Below, piece after piece: positions 1 to 6,688 of a stretch of DNA of 14,889 nucleotides. The position numbers and the translations under genes are program-made. The stretch covers positions 1 to 14,889 of the forward strand of contig JAZDEY010000051.1 in assembly GCA_043808325.1 (NCBI GenBank). The letters run 5' to 3'. This DNA is from JAZDEY01 sp043808325 [NCBI: Candidatus Eiseniibacteriota bacterium] (GTDB lineage Bacteria; Arandabacterota; Arandabacteria; Arandabacterales). The first letter of the stretch is position 1, and each line of letters begins with the position of its first letter. Under the pieces are notes generated by a model. That model had not been told where the DNA came from. It saw nothing but the letters and a program-made list of their open reading frames with translations, and did no database searches.

Positions 1-234
1 GGTGGCGGCATCTGGCTGAACAGCCTCGAGGTGACGAGCAGCGGTACGACCGTTGCCTACAGCGTGATGGTGCCGGGCGACAACTGTCCGCCGGTTGAGG
101 GTGGCACCTACTTGCAGCCAACGGTTGCGATCCGTGTGCCGTTACCAGTGACGGAACCGATAACGTGGGAGCGCCGTGTCGAGATGATTGACTGTGACTG
201 GGGCGGTGATACCACGGTGGTTGTGCGTCCGTAG
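1..234 (+). CDS. C-terminal part of an exported-type protein, 5' end outside window
   Basis: The frame is open from base 1 to a TAG at 232-234, giving 77 residues of a protein whose start lies to the left of the window. The segment reads as a beta-rich tail with the pattern PGDNCP (about residues 25-30), then a VAIRVP strand, then a terminal cysteine in MIDCDW. A cysteine after PGxN followed by a VP strand and a late C resembles the C-terminal domain of PrcB-type protease-complex proteins, where the two cysteines could form a disulfide outside the cytoplasm. That family link is from memory of the pattern and is weak. A GTG at 31 could act as a start, but the frame continues upstream without a break. 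The gene converges on the HEPN remnant, with 28 nt between the two ends. Confidence 0.5.
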   Translation, partial: GGGIWLNSLEVTSSGTTVAYSVMVPGDNCPPVEGGTYLQPTVAIRVPLPVTEPITWERRVEMIDCDWGGDTTVVVRP

Positions 235-262
235 CCTTCTGAGCCACGCGGGCGCAGATGGT

Positions 263-604
263 TCAGGAAGCAAGTCCGGGATACTTCTCTTCCAACCACT
301 TTGCAGCAATCAGCCTGAAGGCTTCTGCCTCCCGGACAACCTCCTCGGCTTCTTTTTCGGAGATGACATCGGCTGCGTCATAGTCGACTGTGTTTCTCTT
401 GCGGCGGCACGCGTCGAAGTAGTCCACGCGACCTGGGTCCAGCGAGGGCATCAACTCAGACAGCACCTGAAGTGCGAGCCAGTGATGATCTTGACCCGCC
501 ACCTTCTACCCGCTCGCCTTAATAATAGCTGTAGCCAGCTGCAAGATGGCGTTGTAGGCCGATAATCTCTTTCCTGCTTGTGCGGTGCGGACGCAGGCGC
601 CCAT
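263..604 (-). pseudogene. HEPN-domain toxin partner of MNT, broken by an in-frame TAG
   Basis: Reading from the ATG at 604, which overlaps the nucleotidyltransferase stop as TGATG, the frame gives 32 codons, a TAG at 506-508, and then 80 codons to the stop at 263. Sequence on both sides of the TAG matches one HEPN fold: the helix AYNAILQLATAIIKASG before it, and after it DHHWLALQVL, a glycine/proline turn, ACRRKRNTVDYD and an acidic-aromatic C-terminal helix. In relatives the residue after ASG is normally tyrosine, so TAG stands for TAC or TAT and one base change explains the break. A GTG at 502 could restart translation and yield a 79-aa protein keeping the RKRN...Y active-site-like segment. 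The part before AYNA is also short for the family, which suggests loss of the first helix. HEPN toxins of such pairs are RNases or RNA-binding proteins neutralised by the MNT partner. Confidence 0.7.
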
Positions 605-1260
605 CACGCAACCAGTCTTCTAAGCTCATCCTCGTTCCCAATCAGCCAGACCTTCGGCCCAGCGATGACAGTTCCAATGAAGCGGTTCTCAGCCTTCGCC
701 TTCTTCCGCAGCTCGTCTGCAGGATATATCACAGGGTTGATCGCGCGCCCCAGCTCGCGGCCGGCGGGACCGAGTATGCGCGAAGCCTCCCGCGAGCTCA
801 GTGTGCCAACAATCAAGAGGTCTATGTCGCTTGATTGCGACTCCTCCCCCACCGCAAACGAACCGAACACGAAAGCCATATCAATCTTCTCATCAAGGGG
901 CATCATGGCTTTCCTCAGGGCATCGCCCAGGGCCACCGTCTTCAAGATGATATTCTTAAGGTCCTCGAATACAGGATTGCTGTGCTCGGCTCTGTAATAC
1001 ACTCGATTGCCCCGCCGCACCTTTGTTACGAGTCCGGCATTCTCTATACGCCGAAGGGCCCTCTGAACCTGGATCACCGCCGCACCGGTCCGCTCAGCGA
1101 TCTCGCGCTGGTAGAACTCCTCCCCCTGATGCAGCAGAAACAGCGCCAAGATATCAAGCAAGGCGCGATTGGGGAATATGCTGGTGATGCAGGCCCTGAC
1201 CGGCGCAGTCCCAGCTCGATTCTTGAACCCCTGTTGAGACTTGTCTCTGCTGATTCGCAT
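604..1260 (-). CDS. Winged-helix minimal nucleotidyltransferase (MNT), antitoxin of a HEPN/MNT pair
   Basis: The 218-residue protein has a winged helix-turn-helix at about residues 34-90 (a QREIAERTG recognition region and a wing ending in NRVYYRA) and a nucleotidyltransferase domain after residue 125. The latter shows GSF at 133-135 followed by the metal-binding pair D145 and D147 (SSDIDLLIVG). The NPVIY and GPKVWLIGNEDEL segments are usual for this wHTH-MNT subfamily. In characterised MNT/HEPN systems the MNT enzyme silences the HEPN toxin by transferring AMP to a tyrosine. That role here is inferred from family and neighbour. The DNA-binding domain suggests that it also represses its own operon. 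I chose the ATG at 1260 over the one at 1278 because GGAGAG lies at 1265-1270 with good spacing. The partner gene overlaps the stop codon and is broken. Confidence 0.82.
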   Translation of the reverse strand: MRISRDKSQQGFKNRAGTAPVRACITSIFPNRALLDILALFLLHQGEEFYQREIAERTGAAVIQVQRALRRIENAGLVTKVRRGNRVYYRAEHSNPVFEDLKNIILKTVALGDALRKAMMPLDEKIDMAFVFGSFAVGEESQSSDIDLLIVGTLSSREASRILGPAGRELGRAINPVIYPADELRKKAKAENRFIGTVIAGPKVWLIGNEDELRRLVA

Positions 1261-1291
1261 TGTCTCTCCAAACATCATATCGACAACATTG

Positions 1292-1328
1292 TGTAGTCAA
1301 TTAACTACAATTCGTAGTCAGCTGTCAA
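1292..1328 (-). promoter_or_regulatory. Promoter with overlapping palindromic operator for the MNT gene
   Basis: On the minus strand TTGACA (1323-1328) is followed after 17 nt by GTTAAT (1300-1305), a perfect -35 and a 4/6 -10 hexamer. On the plus strand an 18-bp palindrome TGTAGTCAATTAACTACA (1292-1309) covers the -10 region. It has perfect 6-nt arms and 16 of 18 positions symmetric. A third half-site GTAGTCA repeats at 1314-1320, inside the spacer. The layout GTAGT-N6-ACTAC-N5-GTAGT fits two overlapping dimer sites. A winged-helix repressor is encoded immediately downstream, so autoregulation is the natural inference. It is untested. Confidence 0.55.
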
Positions 1329-1418
1329 GCGGAAGGACACCCTCTCGGGACATAGGAGAGCATCAAGTGAGAAAGAGGGAGCGACCTCTAAGATGACCAC
1401 CTCGAAGCCCTCCTGCGA

Positions 1419-2474
1419 CTAGAGTGATGTTCTGCACCGGTCAAGGGGTGGTATGCCAACTTTCAGTCTGGCCCGGACGGATTGATAGATGGGTCCATTC
1501 CAGATTTCGGCAAAAGCGGACTGGTTCAGGTCCCCGAGGGTGGGAGCGGGTGGCCCATATAGGCGACTGCATAGCGTGACTTTTCCATCCCAGGTTATGA
1601 AGGTCTTGAACCATGGATTCCTGCATTTGTTTGTTCCACTTGAGCAATGGAACTTGGTCTTGATGATTGCGACCCCTTTTCGTCCGGCTTCGCTCTCCAT
1701 CTTTTGTAGCACTTGAGCAAGGTCATGCTTCAAGTTCAGGTCTTCCTGAATCTCAAGGGCAAGTGGTTTGACGGGGCTATCAAGATACGGAGGCAGATCT
1801 TTGATCTCGAGATAGCGTATTCCCAGGTCCGATGCCAGGGATACCAGGTCGGGCATCTCACGGTAGTTCTCCCTAAGGGCCATGAATGTAAGAGCCAGTT
1901 TGGTCCCCGCCCGTTCGTCGCGCAAGAATCGGGCGAGGGTCTCGACATTTCGTACAACCTGTCTGAAACTCGCGCCCCTTCTCACGGAGTCATATGTGCT
2001 TTCGCTGGCCCCGTCGACGGATATCCGAAGCATATTCAAGCCTGAGTGAAGGATCTGCCGGCAGACGTCGGTGTCGACTACTGTCCCATTGGTAACGGTT
2101 GTGACGTAGTTGCCCAGATCCCTCTCAAACCGTATCATTCTGAAGAGGTCTCGCGCCAGGAATGGCTCTCCCTGTCCGTACAGCAGGAGAAAATGCCTGT
2201 AGTTGAAATCCCTCGAGATTATCTTCCTGAAGAACACCAGATCCATGCTTGCATCGCCCTTAACCTTCTCCCGGATGCACATGCAGCAGTCGAGGTTGCA
2301 GTTTCTGGTCGGCTCGAGTTGGATCATCCTCGGCCTTGGGGGACGCCCTCGCCTAAACCCTGTCCTCAGGTAGTCAAGCATGAGAAGCATTTCAAGCCTC
2401 GGCCCGCCAAAGAGCACTGACCGCTTTCGCTCATTGATGAGGCTCTTAATCCTTCCTGTCGATCCCCTTCTCAT
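1419..2474 (-). CDS. Radical SAM protein A, SPASM-like C-terminus that ends early
   Basis: This 351-residue protein carries the radical SAM signature C59-x3-C63-x2-C66 (RNCNLDCCMC) that binds the [4Fe-4S] cluster and S-adenosylmethionine, then GQGEP at 100-104 and the strand RISVDG at about 150-155. The C-terminal part has C277, C284 and a Gx4C (G297, C302) arrangement, as in SPASM or Twitch domains that hold auxiliary Fe-S clusters. It stops four residues after C347 (CRTSL), where relatives usually have CxxC and more sequence, so the last auxiliary-cluster ligand may be missing. The ATG at 2474 has GAGG four nt upstream and overlaps radical SAM B by 29 nt, so translation is probably coupled. 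It is the last gene of the polycistron. The substrate is unknown. Confidence 0.85.
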   Translation of the reverse strand: MRRGSTGRIKSLINERKRSVLFGGPRLEMLLMLDYLRTGFRRGRPPRPRMIQLEPTRNCNLDCCMCIREKVKGDASMDLVFFRKIISRDFNYRHFLLLYGQGEPFLARDLFRMIRFERDLGNYVTTVTNGTVVDTDVCRQILHSGLNMLRISVDGASESTYDSVRRGASFRQVVRNVETLARFLRDERAGTKLALTFMALRENYREMPDLVSLASDLGIRYLEIKDLPPYLDSPVKPLALEIQEDLNLKHDLAQVLQKMESEAGRKGVAIIKTKFHCSSGTNKCRNPWFKTFITWDGKVTLCSRLYGPPAPTLGDLNQSAFAEIWNGPIYQSVRARLKVGIPPLDRCRTSL

Positions 2475-3438
2475 TGATCCTCTCTAAGGCCGACAGAACA
2501 TCACTCGGCAAATCCTTTACGGACCTAAGCGACAGAGCAAAGTACTGATACCATCCGCATGCTACGGAACAACCGTTCATTCGCTCACGGAGTTCAGATG
2601 CCTCTCGTGACAGGAGAAACTCCTTCAGGTTGCCGTCGAGCAGATTAAAGGGTCTTGTCCCCAAGACATGGCAGGGATAGAAAAGTGAACCGTCCGAATC
2701 AATCACGATCGAGGAGCTGGTGCATCCTGCCCCCCTGCCATAGGACCTGAGGAAGTGCGGCGCGGCAATTACGGTTTCGGGATAGGTCCGCTTGAGCATC
2801 CTCACCTTTCGGACAAAGACGCTTCTCTCCGGGGAAAACCCGGCGAATTCCGGATATATGAGAGAAAGAGGCAGGAAGAGAATCCTGCACCCATTCTCAC
2901 GTGCCTGGGTGACCTTCTCGTCCATCCGGCTGAGGGTATCGGCCGTCACGACCGTCTGGATGCAGAGCCTGGTATGCCATAAGCTCCTTATCTCGTCAAG
3001 TCGATCGAAAAGGAATAGATTGCCGTGCCCCTCATCAATGCTTATCTGGAGGAAATCGATGATACCGGAAAGGTGCGCATACCTCTTCATGGAAATATCC
3101 GGATACGATGTGACGACGCTCACAAACAGAGGAAACCTACGTGAGAAGTGAAGCAGCTCTTCGAGATCATCGCGCAAGAATGGCTCTCCCCCTTCGAATG
3201 TCAGGACCAGGATGCTCATACTGCCAAGGCTCTCTATGATCCTCTTGGCGGCCGCTGTGTCCAGATCAGGTTTCTGAGCCTCGCGCGCCAGATAGCAGTG
3301 CGGGCATTTTAATGGACATCGTGACGTGACTTTGAAGGAGGCGTAGAACGGAAAGACGCCTTCCCGCCTTATTAGATTCCTGGACACGTAATGGAAAGTC
3401 TTAAGATACTTGGTGAATCCCGGTTTCATCGTGACCAT
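2446..3438 (-). CDS. Radical SAM protein B with short SPASM-like tail
   Basis: The 330-residue protein has C41-x3-C45-x2-C48 (RCPLKCPHC), GGEP at 83-86, and late cysteines C239, C256, C290 and C294 (GCSVACGW), a layout suggesting one auxiliary Fe-S cluster. The FPFYASFKVTSRCPLKCPHCY entry into the TIM barrel is typical of SPASM-subfamily enzymes that modify peptides or, in related groups, lipids and cofactors. The start is uncertain. I prefer ATG 3438 (AGGG 9 nt upstream), with ATG 3429 equally plausible. A GTG at 3495 would add 19 basic residues and enlarge the overlap with the upstream glycosyltransferase to 95 nt. The gene lies between the GT28-like enzyme (38-nt overlap) and radical SAM A (29-nt overlap). 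The substrate cannot be read from the sequence. Confidence 0.85.
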   Translation of the reverse strand: MVTMKPGFTKYLKTFHYVSRNLIRREGVFPFYASFKVTSRCPLKCPHCYLAREAQKPDLDTAAAKRIIESLGSMSILVLTFEGGEPFLRDDLEELLHFSRRFPLFVSVVTSYPDISMKRYAHLSGIIDFLQISIDEGHGNLFLFDRLDEIRSLWHTRLCIQTVVTADTLSRMDEKVTQARENGCRILFLPLSLIYPEFAGFSPERSVFVRKVRMLKRTYPETVIAAPHFLRSYGRGAGCTSSSIVIDSDGSLFYPCHVLGTRPFNLLDGNLKEFLLSREASELRERMNGCSVACGWYQYFALSLRSVKDLPSDVLSALERINEKGIDRKD

Positions 3439-4549
3439 CCAGAACCGCCCTGATACTATCGGGGGCGATCGTTTCCGTGAAGGTCGTTTTCTCACGTCTC
3501 ATGTTGGCTTTGACCTGGCTGATCCACTTCTTGTCGGAGCAGAGTCTACACGCCTCGGCTATTGTCCTCTGCTCAATGTAAACGCCCAATCCCCGAGACA
3601 GAACATAGTCGACATTTCCGCGCTCCTGGCGAGAGATGAAGCCCGTTAGGACAATGGGCAGTTCGCTTTCAATAGCTTCCATGATCGTCGAAGGGCCCGG
3701 CTTGGTGATGATCACGTCCGAGACGGTCATGAATTCAGGAATATGATCTGAATGGCCTGCCGCCGTCAGGCGGCCACTCCACAGTCCGGCTGCACCCTGC
3801 AGTCTCCTGTGGAGCGTGTCGTTGCGACCCGCAACGGCAATCACGTGCATGCTGCTACTTGCCCCAAGCAGAGCGCCCGAAATCTTGTCGACAGGAAGGA
3901 CTCCATCGCCCCCACCCATCACCAGGGCGACCTGGGCACCCTTCGTGATGCCGTATCTCATTCTGAGATCCTCGCGGTCGCGAGCCTCGCAAAACCCAGC
4001 ACGTATCGGATATCTCACGATCTTGATCATATTCTCTCTCACCCGGTTGGCGACAAGACGATCCTTGGCCTTCAGGCTCGCCACGAGGACCAGGTCTGAT
4101 CTTGACTCGATCCAGGCACGGTGAACTGTAAAGGGATCAACGACAAGGACTACAAGTGGGACGGTTCCTTCAAGATCGGTTTCATGAATTGAGTCGGCTA
4201 CGATTCTTGAGGTAAGCGCCGACAGGCTCACGACCACGTCGGGTTTTCGCTCAAGGAGGATCCGTTTGGTTCTCTCCTTCATTCGCCGGCGAATGAAGCA
4301 TCCGTAGAAGAAGTCCCATCCCAGCCTGGAGTCGTTAAGGTCGTAGAAGAAGTTGTAGAAACGTGGGAAACCACGCAGTAGCCTCGGATATGATCCGACG
4401 GAACTGCTACAGAACCGGCTGGTCGCTCTGTAGAGATCCACAACCTCGAACTTGAAGTCACCATCGAGGTTTTCTCTGAGGGCCTCGGCTATGGTTCGGT
4501 GTGCTCCCCCGGAATCGGAGAGACAGCACAGTACGCTCTTCTCGGCCAT
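3401..4549 (-). CDS. MGDG-synthase/GT28-type glycosyltransferase
   Basis: The 382-residue protein has the two-domain GT-B layout of monogalactosyldiacylglycerol synthase and processive diacylglycerol glucosyltransferases. The N-terminal acceptor domain has SDSGGAHR at 11-18 and VVDPFTVH at 136-143. The C-terminal donor domain has MGGGDG at 211-216 and TKPGPSTIMEA at 282-292, followed by LPIVLTGFISRQERGN. Family members transfer a sugar from a UDP-sugar to a lipid acceptor at the cytoplasmic membrane face, and a glycolipid acceptor is likely here. An open frame extends upstream to 4795, but it would lie inside radical SAM C. ATG 4549 sits 5 nt after the stop of that gene and directly precedes the first conserved strand, so I take it as the start. 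Confidence 0.85.
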   Translation of the reverse strand: MAEKSVLCCLSDSGGAHRTIAEALRENLDGDFKFEVVDLYRATSRFCSSSVGSYPRLLRGFPRFYNFFYDLNDSRLGWDFFYGCFIRRRMKERTKRILLERKPDVVVSLSALTSRIVADSIHETDLEGTVPLVVLVVDPFTVHRAWIESRSDLVLVASLKAKDRLVANRVRENMIKIVRYPIRAGFCEARDREDLRMRYGITKGAQVALVMGGGDGVLPVDKISGALLGASSSMHVIAVAGRNDTLHRRLQGAAGLWSGRLTAAGHSDHIPEFMTVSDVIITKPGPSTIMEAIESELPIVLTGFISRQERGNVDYVLSRGLGVYIEQRTIAEACRLCSDKKWISQVKANMRREKTTFTETIAPDSIRAVLDGHDETGIHQVS

Positions 4550-4554
4550 GACTT

Positions 4555-5589
4555 CTACCCAAACTCTCTTATCAACGAACCGGGATTTTTCATGAGGAGT
4601 GAGGGTTCGATGTAGCACCTTATCCTGCACGACCTCTCGCAGGGCTCGATTGCCCCGAATCTTTGGATCGCATCGTTCACGGTACCGCCCCAGCTGCCGA
4701 AATCCAGGATATTGCCGGCGATTCTCCCCTTCGGCCGGCAGGGATAGAGCAGGCGACCATTCGGCAGGATTCTTGGAATCAGCATCGGGACGCACCTGAA
4801 CGCGGCGAAGTTCCTGATGTTTCTGTAATAATCGTAGCTGCCGGAAATTCTCTTGCCGCGGCGCTTGAGATCGATCAGCCTGTCCACAAAGATGGTATAC
4901 GCCGGATCACCTTGAAGTGAGTCGTGGGCTCGATAGTCCACCTGGAGCGGGCTAAAGCAGATGGGTATATTTCGGTCCAGGCAAAACTCGAGGACCTCTT
5001 CAGCATAATCGATTTTGCCTGGGAGGATCACGGCGTGGACCTTGAGCCTATATCCATATTTCGCTTGACATCGACTATACCTTTCTACGTTGCTTATGAT
5101 CCCTTCCACAGTGGACTTGCCGCACCCCAGCACCCCGGCGTATTCATCCGCCCTGATCATATCAAGGCTGATAACAAGCTGTGAGATGTGATTGAGCACG
5201 CTCTCTCTTGCCGGCAAGAGAATGGAGTTGGTGTTCATGCAGATTGCTCTGAACCCAAGCGCTCCGGCATGGGTAATTATGTCCTCTATGTCATCCCTGA
5301 CCAGAGGCTCACCACCCGTAAGAAATATGAAGTCGAACTCCCGCCTCAGGATGCCGAGGAGCCTCTTAACATCGACCGTGGAAAGCTCATAGGAATGCCT
5401 CTCCTGACAGCTGCAATTCATGGCGTCGTCCCTCGGCAAGTCAAGTTCCGGGAAGCCCTCGCAGTAGGCGCAGCGAAGGTTGCAGAATGGTGTAATGTGG
5501 TAGAGAGGAAATAGCGGACTGCAATTGACATCCTTCATGACTGCTGTGCGGAAGGTGTTGCGGACCACTTTCGCGATCGTCCTGATCAT
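4555..5589 (-). CDS. Radical SAM protein C with extra CxC pair and SPASM-like tail
   Basis: The 344-residue protein has C36-x3-C40-x2-C43 (FCNLRCAYC), GGEP at 92-95, and a C-terminal cysteine set C266, C284, C317, C321 and C325 (CERSCRIRCY) fitting a SPASM-like auxiliary-cluster domain. Between the signature and the second helix lies an insertion with C59 and C61 (MNCSCQE), absent from the other five radical SAM proteins here. It could add a ligand or a metal site. ATG 5589 overlaps the stop of radical SAM D by the standard ATGA. A GTG at 5595 with AGAGG four nt upstream is an alternative that adds two residues. The stop lies 5 nt before the GT28-like gene, so the two are probably translated together. 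No substrate can be assigned. Confidence 0.86.
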   Translation of the reverse strand: MIRTIAKVVRNTFRTAVMKDVNCSPLFPLYHITPFCNLRCAYCEGFPELDLPRDDAMNCSCQERHSYELSTVDVKRLLGILRREFDFIFLTGGEPLVRDDIEDIITHAGALGFRAICMNTNSILLPARESVLNHISQLVISLDMIRADEYAGVLGCGKSTVEGIISNVERYSRCQAKYGYRLKVHAVILPGKIDYAEEVLEFCLDRNIPICFSPLQVDYRAHDSLQGDPAYTIFVDRLIDLKRRGKRISGSYDYYRNIRNFAAFRCVPMLIPRILPNGRLLYPCRPKGRIAGNILDFGSWGGTVNDAIQRFGAIEPCERSCRIRCYIEPSLLMKNPGSLIREFG

Positions 5590-6686
5590 TGCCACAAGGC
5601 CTCTCGTATTCGTCCGGCGATTGATTTCTGTTCGTAAGCCGGATTCTTAACCAAGAGAGGCAGGATCTTTCTGAGTGAGGTCGATATCGGGATATGGAAG
5701 TGAAGATGGGTCGGACAGTACCGGCAATATTCAAATCCGGCGGCGATGAAACTTCTCCAGCTCGGGCTGTCGATGATTCCCTGTAGCCCCTTTTCGTGGA
5801 CGTTTCCGAGCACGGGGCCGCCTGTATACTCCACCATGTTACAGGGCAGGGCACTGCCATCCGCGAGAATCATCATGAATCCTTTGGGCGTCCTGCACCT
5901 GCCGTGTGTCCCATTCGGGGAGAAGACCCCGGCGCTCATGCGTTGCCGCCGGCCGCTATCGCCACCGTACAGCCCCGAGACAAGCCTTATAGCTGCGTAC
6001 CTCAGGACGAGATTCTTGAACTTGTGACGACCGAGCCTTCGCACGACATCAGGAATGATTATGTCCCTTAAGACTGCGATGTCATCGACGGTAGGGGTGT
6101 CCTCGAGACCAAAATCCCCCTCCAGATACGAGATTCCATGGGCGTCGACATCCAGGCCGCACACCAGATCGATGATGCCGGGCAGGTCGACGTAATTCGA
6201 TCGTGTCACGATGGTCTGAGTGGAAATGATAAACCGCGGGTGGCTCATATCCCGCAATTCCCGGAATACATTGACCGCGTTGATGACTTCATCGAAATTT
6301 CCCTCCCTTTTCCTTATGGAGTCATGTCTGCCCCGTCGATGACTGTGGAGCGAGAGGATAGATGAGTCCAGACCGCACTTCAGGAGATCTCGCGCGTAGT
6401 CACGGGTGACAAGACTTCCGTTTGTGTTGAGAACCGTGAACATATGGGCACGGCGGCCCTCACTCACGAGCTCCGCCAGCTGCGGATAGAGCGTCGGTTC
6501 GCCACCGCTGATATGGAGGGACTCAGCCCCGAGGGATTTCGCCTCTCGTATGATGCCCCGGTAGTCATTGAGGGTCAGCGTATTCCCGGTTCGCGTGCGA
6601 TAGAAAGCACGCCTGGGTCCGCAATGGTCACATCGAGCCGTACATCGAAGCGACGGTTTCAGAAAGAGGGAATGTAGGTGCGCCAT
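5586..6686 (-). CDS. Radical SAM protein D, SPASM-like
   Basis: This 366-residue protein starts almost at the barrel (LFLKPSLRCTARCDHCG). It has C15-x3-C19-x2-C22, GGEP at 61-64, the LNTNGS strand near 86-91 and a LSLHSH strand near 111-116. Its tail has C264, a Gx4C motif (G277, C282) and C321-x2-C324 (YCRYC), consistent with a short SPASM or Twitch domain. The segment LHFHIPIS after the last cysteines is histidine-rich. About 35 residues follow, ending in a basic helix. The ATG begins 2 nt after the stop of the large lipoprotein gene and there is no clear Shine-Dalgarno sequence, so translation probably depends on coupling. The substrate is unknown. It is distinct in sequence from the neighbouring radical SAM genes, so this is not a recent local duplicate. 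Confidence 0.85.
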   Translation of the reverse strand: MAHLHSLFLKPSLRCTARCDHCGPRRAFYRTRTGNTLTLNDYRGIIREAKSLGAESLHISGGEPTLYPQLAELVSEGRRAHMFTVLNTNGSLVTRDYARDLLKCGLDSSILSLHSHRRGRHDSIRKREGNFDEVINAVNVFRELRDMSHPRFIISTQTIVTRSNYVDLPGIIDLVCGLDVDAHGISYLEGDFGLEDTPTVDDIAVLRDIIIPDVVRRLGRHKFKNLVLRYAAIRLVSGLYGGDSGRRQRMSAGVFSPNGTHGRCRTPKGFMMILADGSALPCNMVEYTGGPVLGNVHEKGLQGIIDSPSWRSFIAAGFEYCRYCPTHLHFHIPISTSLRKILPLLVKNPAYEQKSIAGRIREALWQ

Positions 6687-6688
6687 CT

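Noticed and set aside
506-508. TAG in the HEPN gene as a recoded amino acid (for example pyrrolysine)
   Set aside because: No pylT or pylS is visible and all other leftward genes use TAG, TGA or TAA as plain stops, including radical SAM A, so a point mutation is simpler.
835-1296. 153-codon plus-strand frame opposite the MNT gene
   Set aside because: It is antisense to a protein with clear wHTH and GSF...DxD motifs, and its own translation is low-complexity and unrecognisable.
1330-1418. Rho-independent terminator after radical SAM A
   Set aside because: Only a weak CTCTC/GAGAG pairing is present, without a strong stem or a T-run on the leftward strand.
4550-4795. N-terminal extension of the GT28-like enzyme to 464 residues
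   Set aside because: The extra frame lies wholly inside radical SAM C, lacks conserved sequence, and ATG 4549 is placed 5 nt after the upstream stop.
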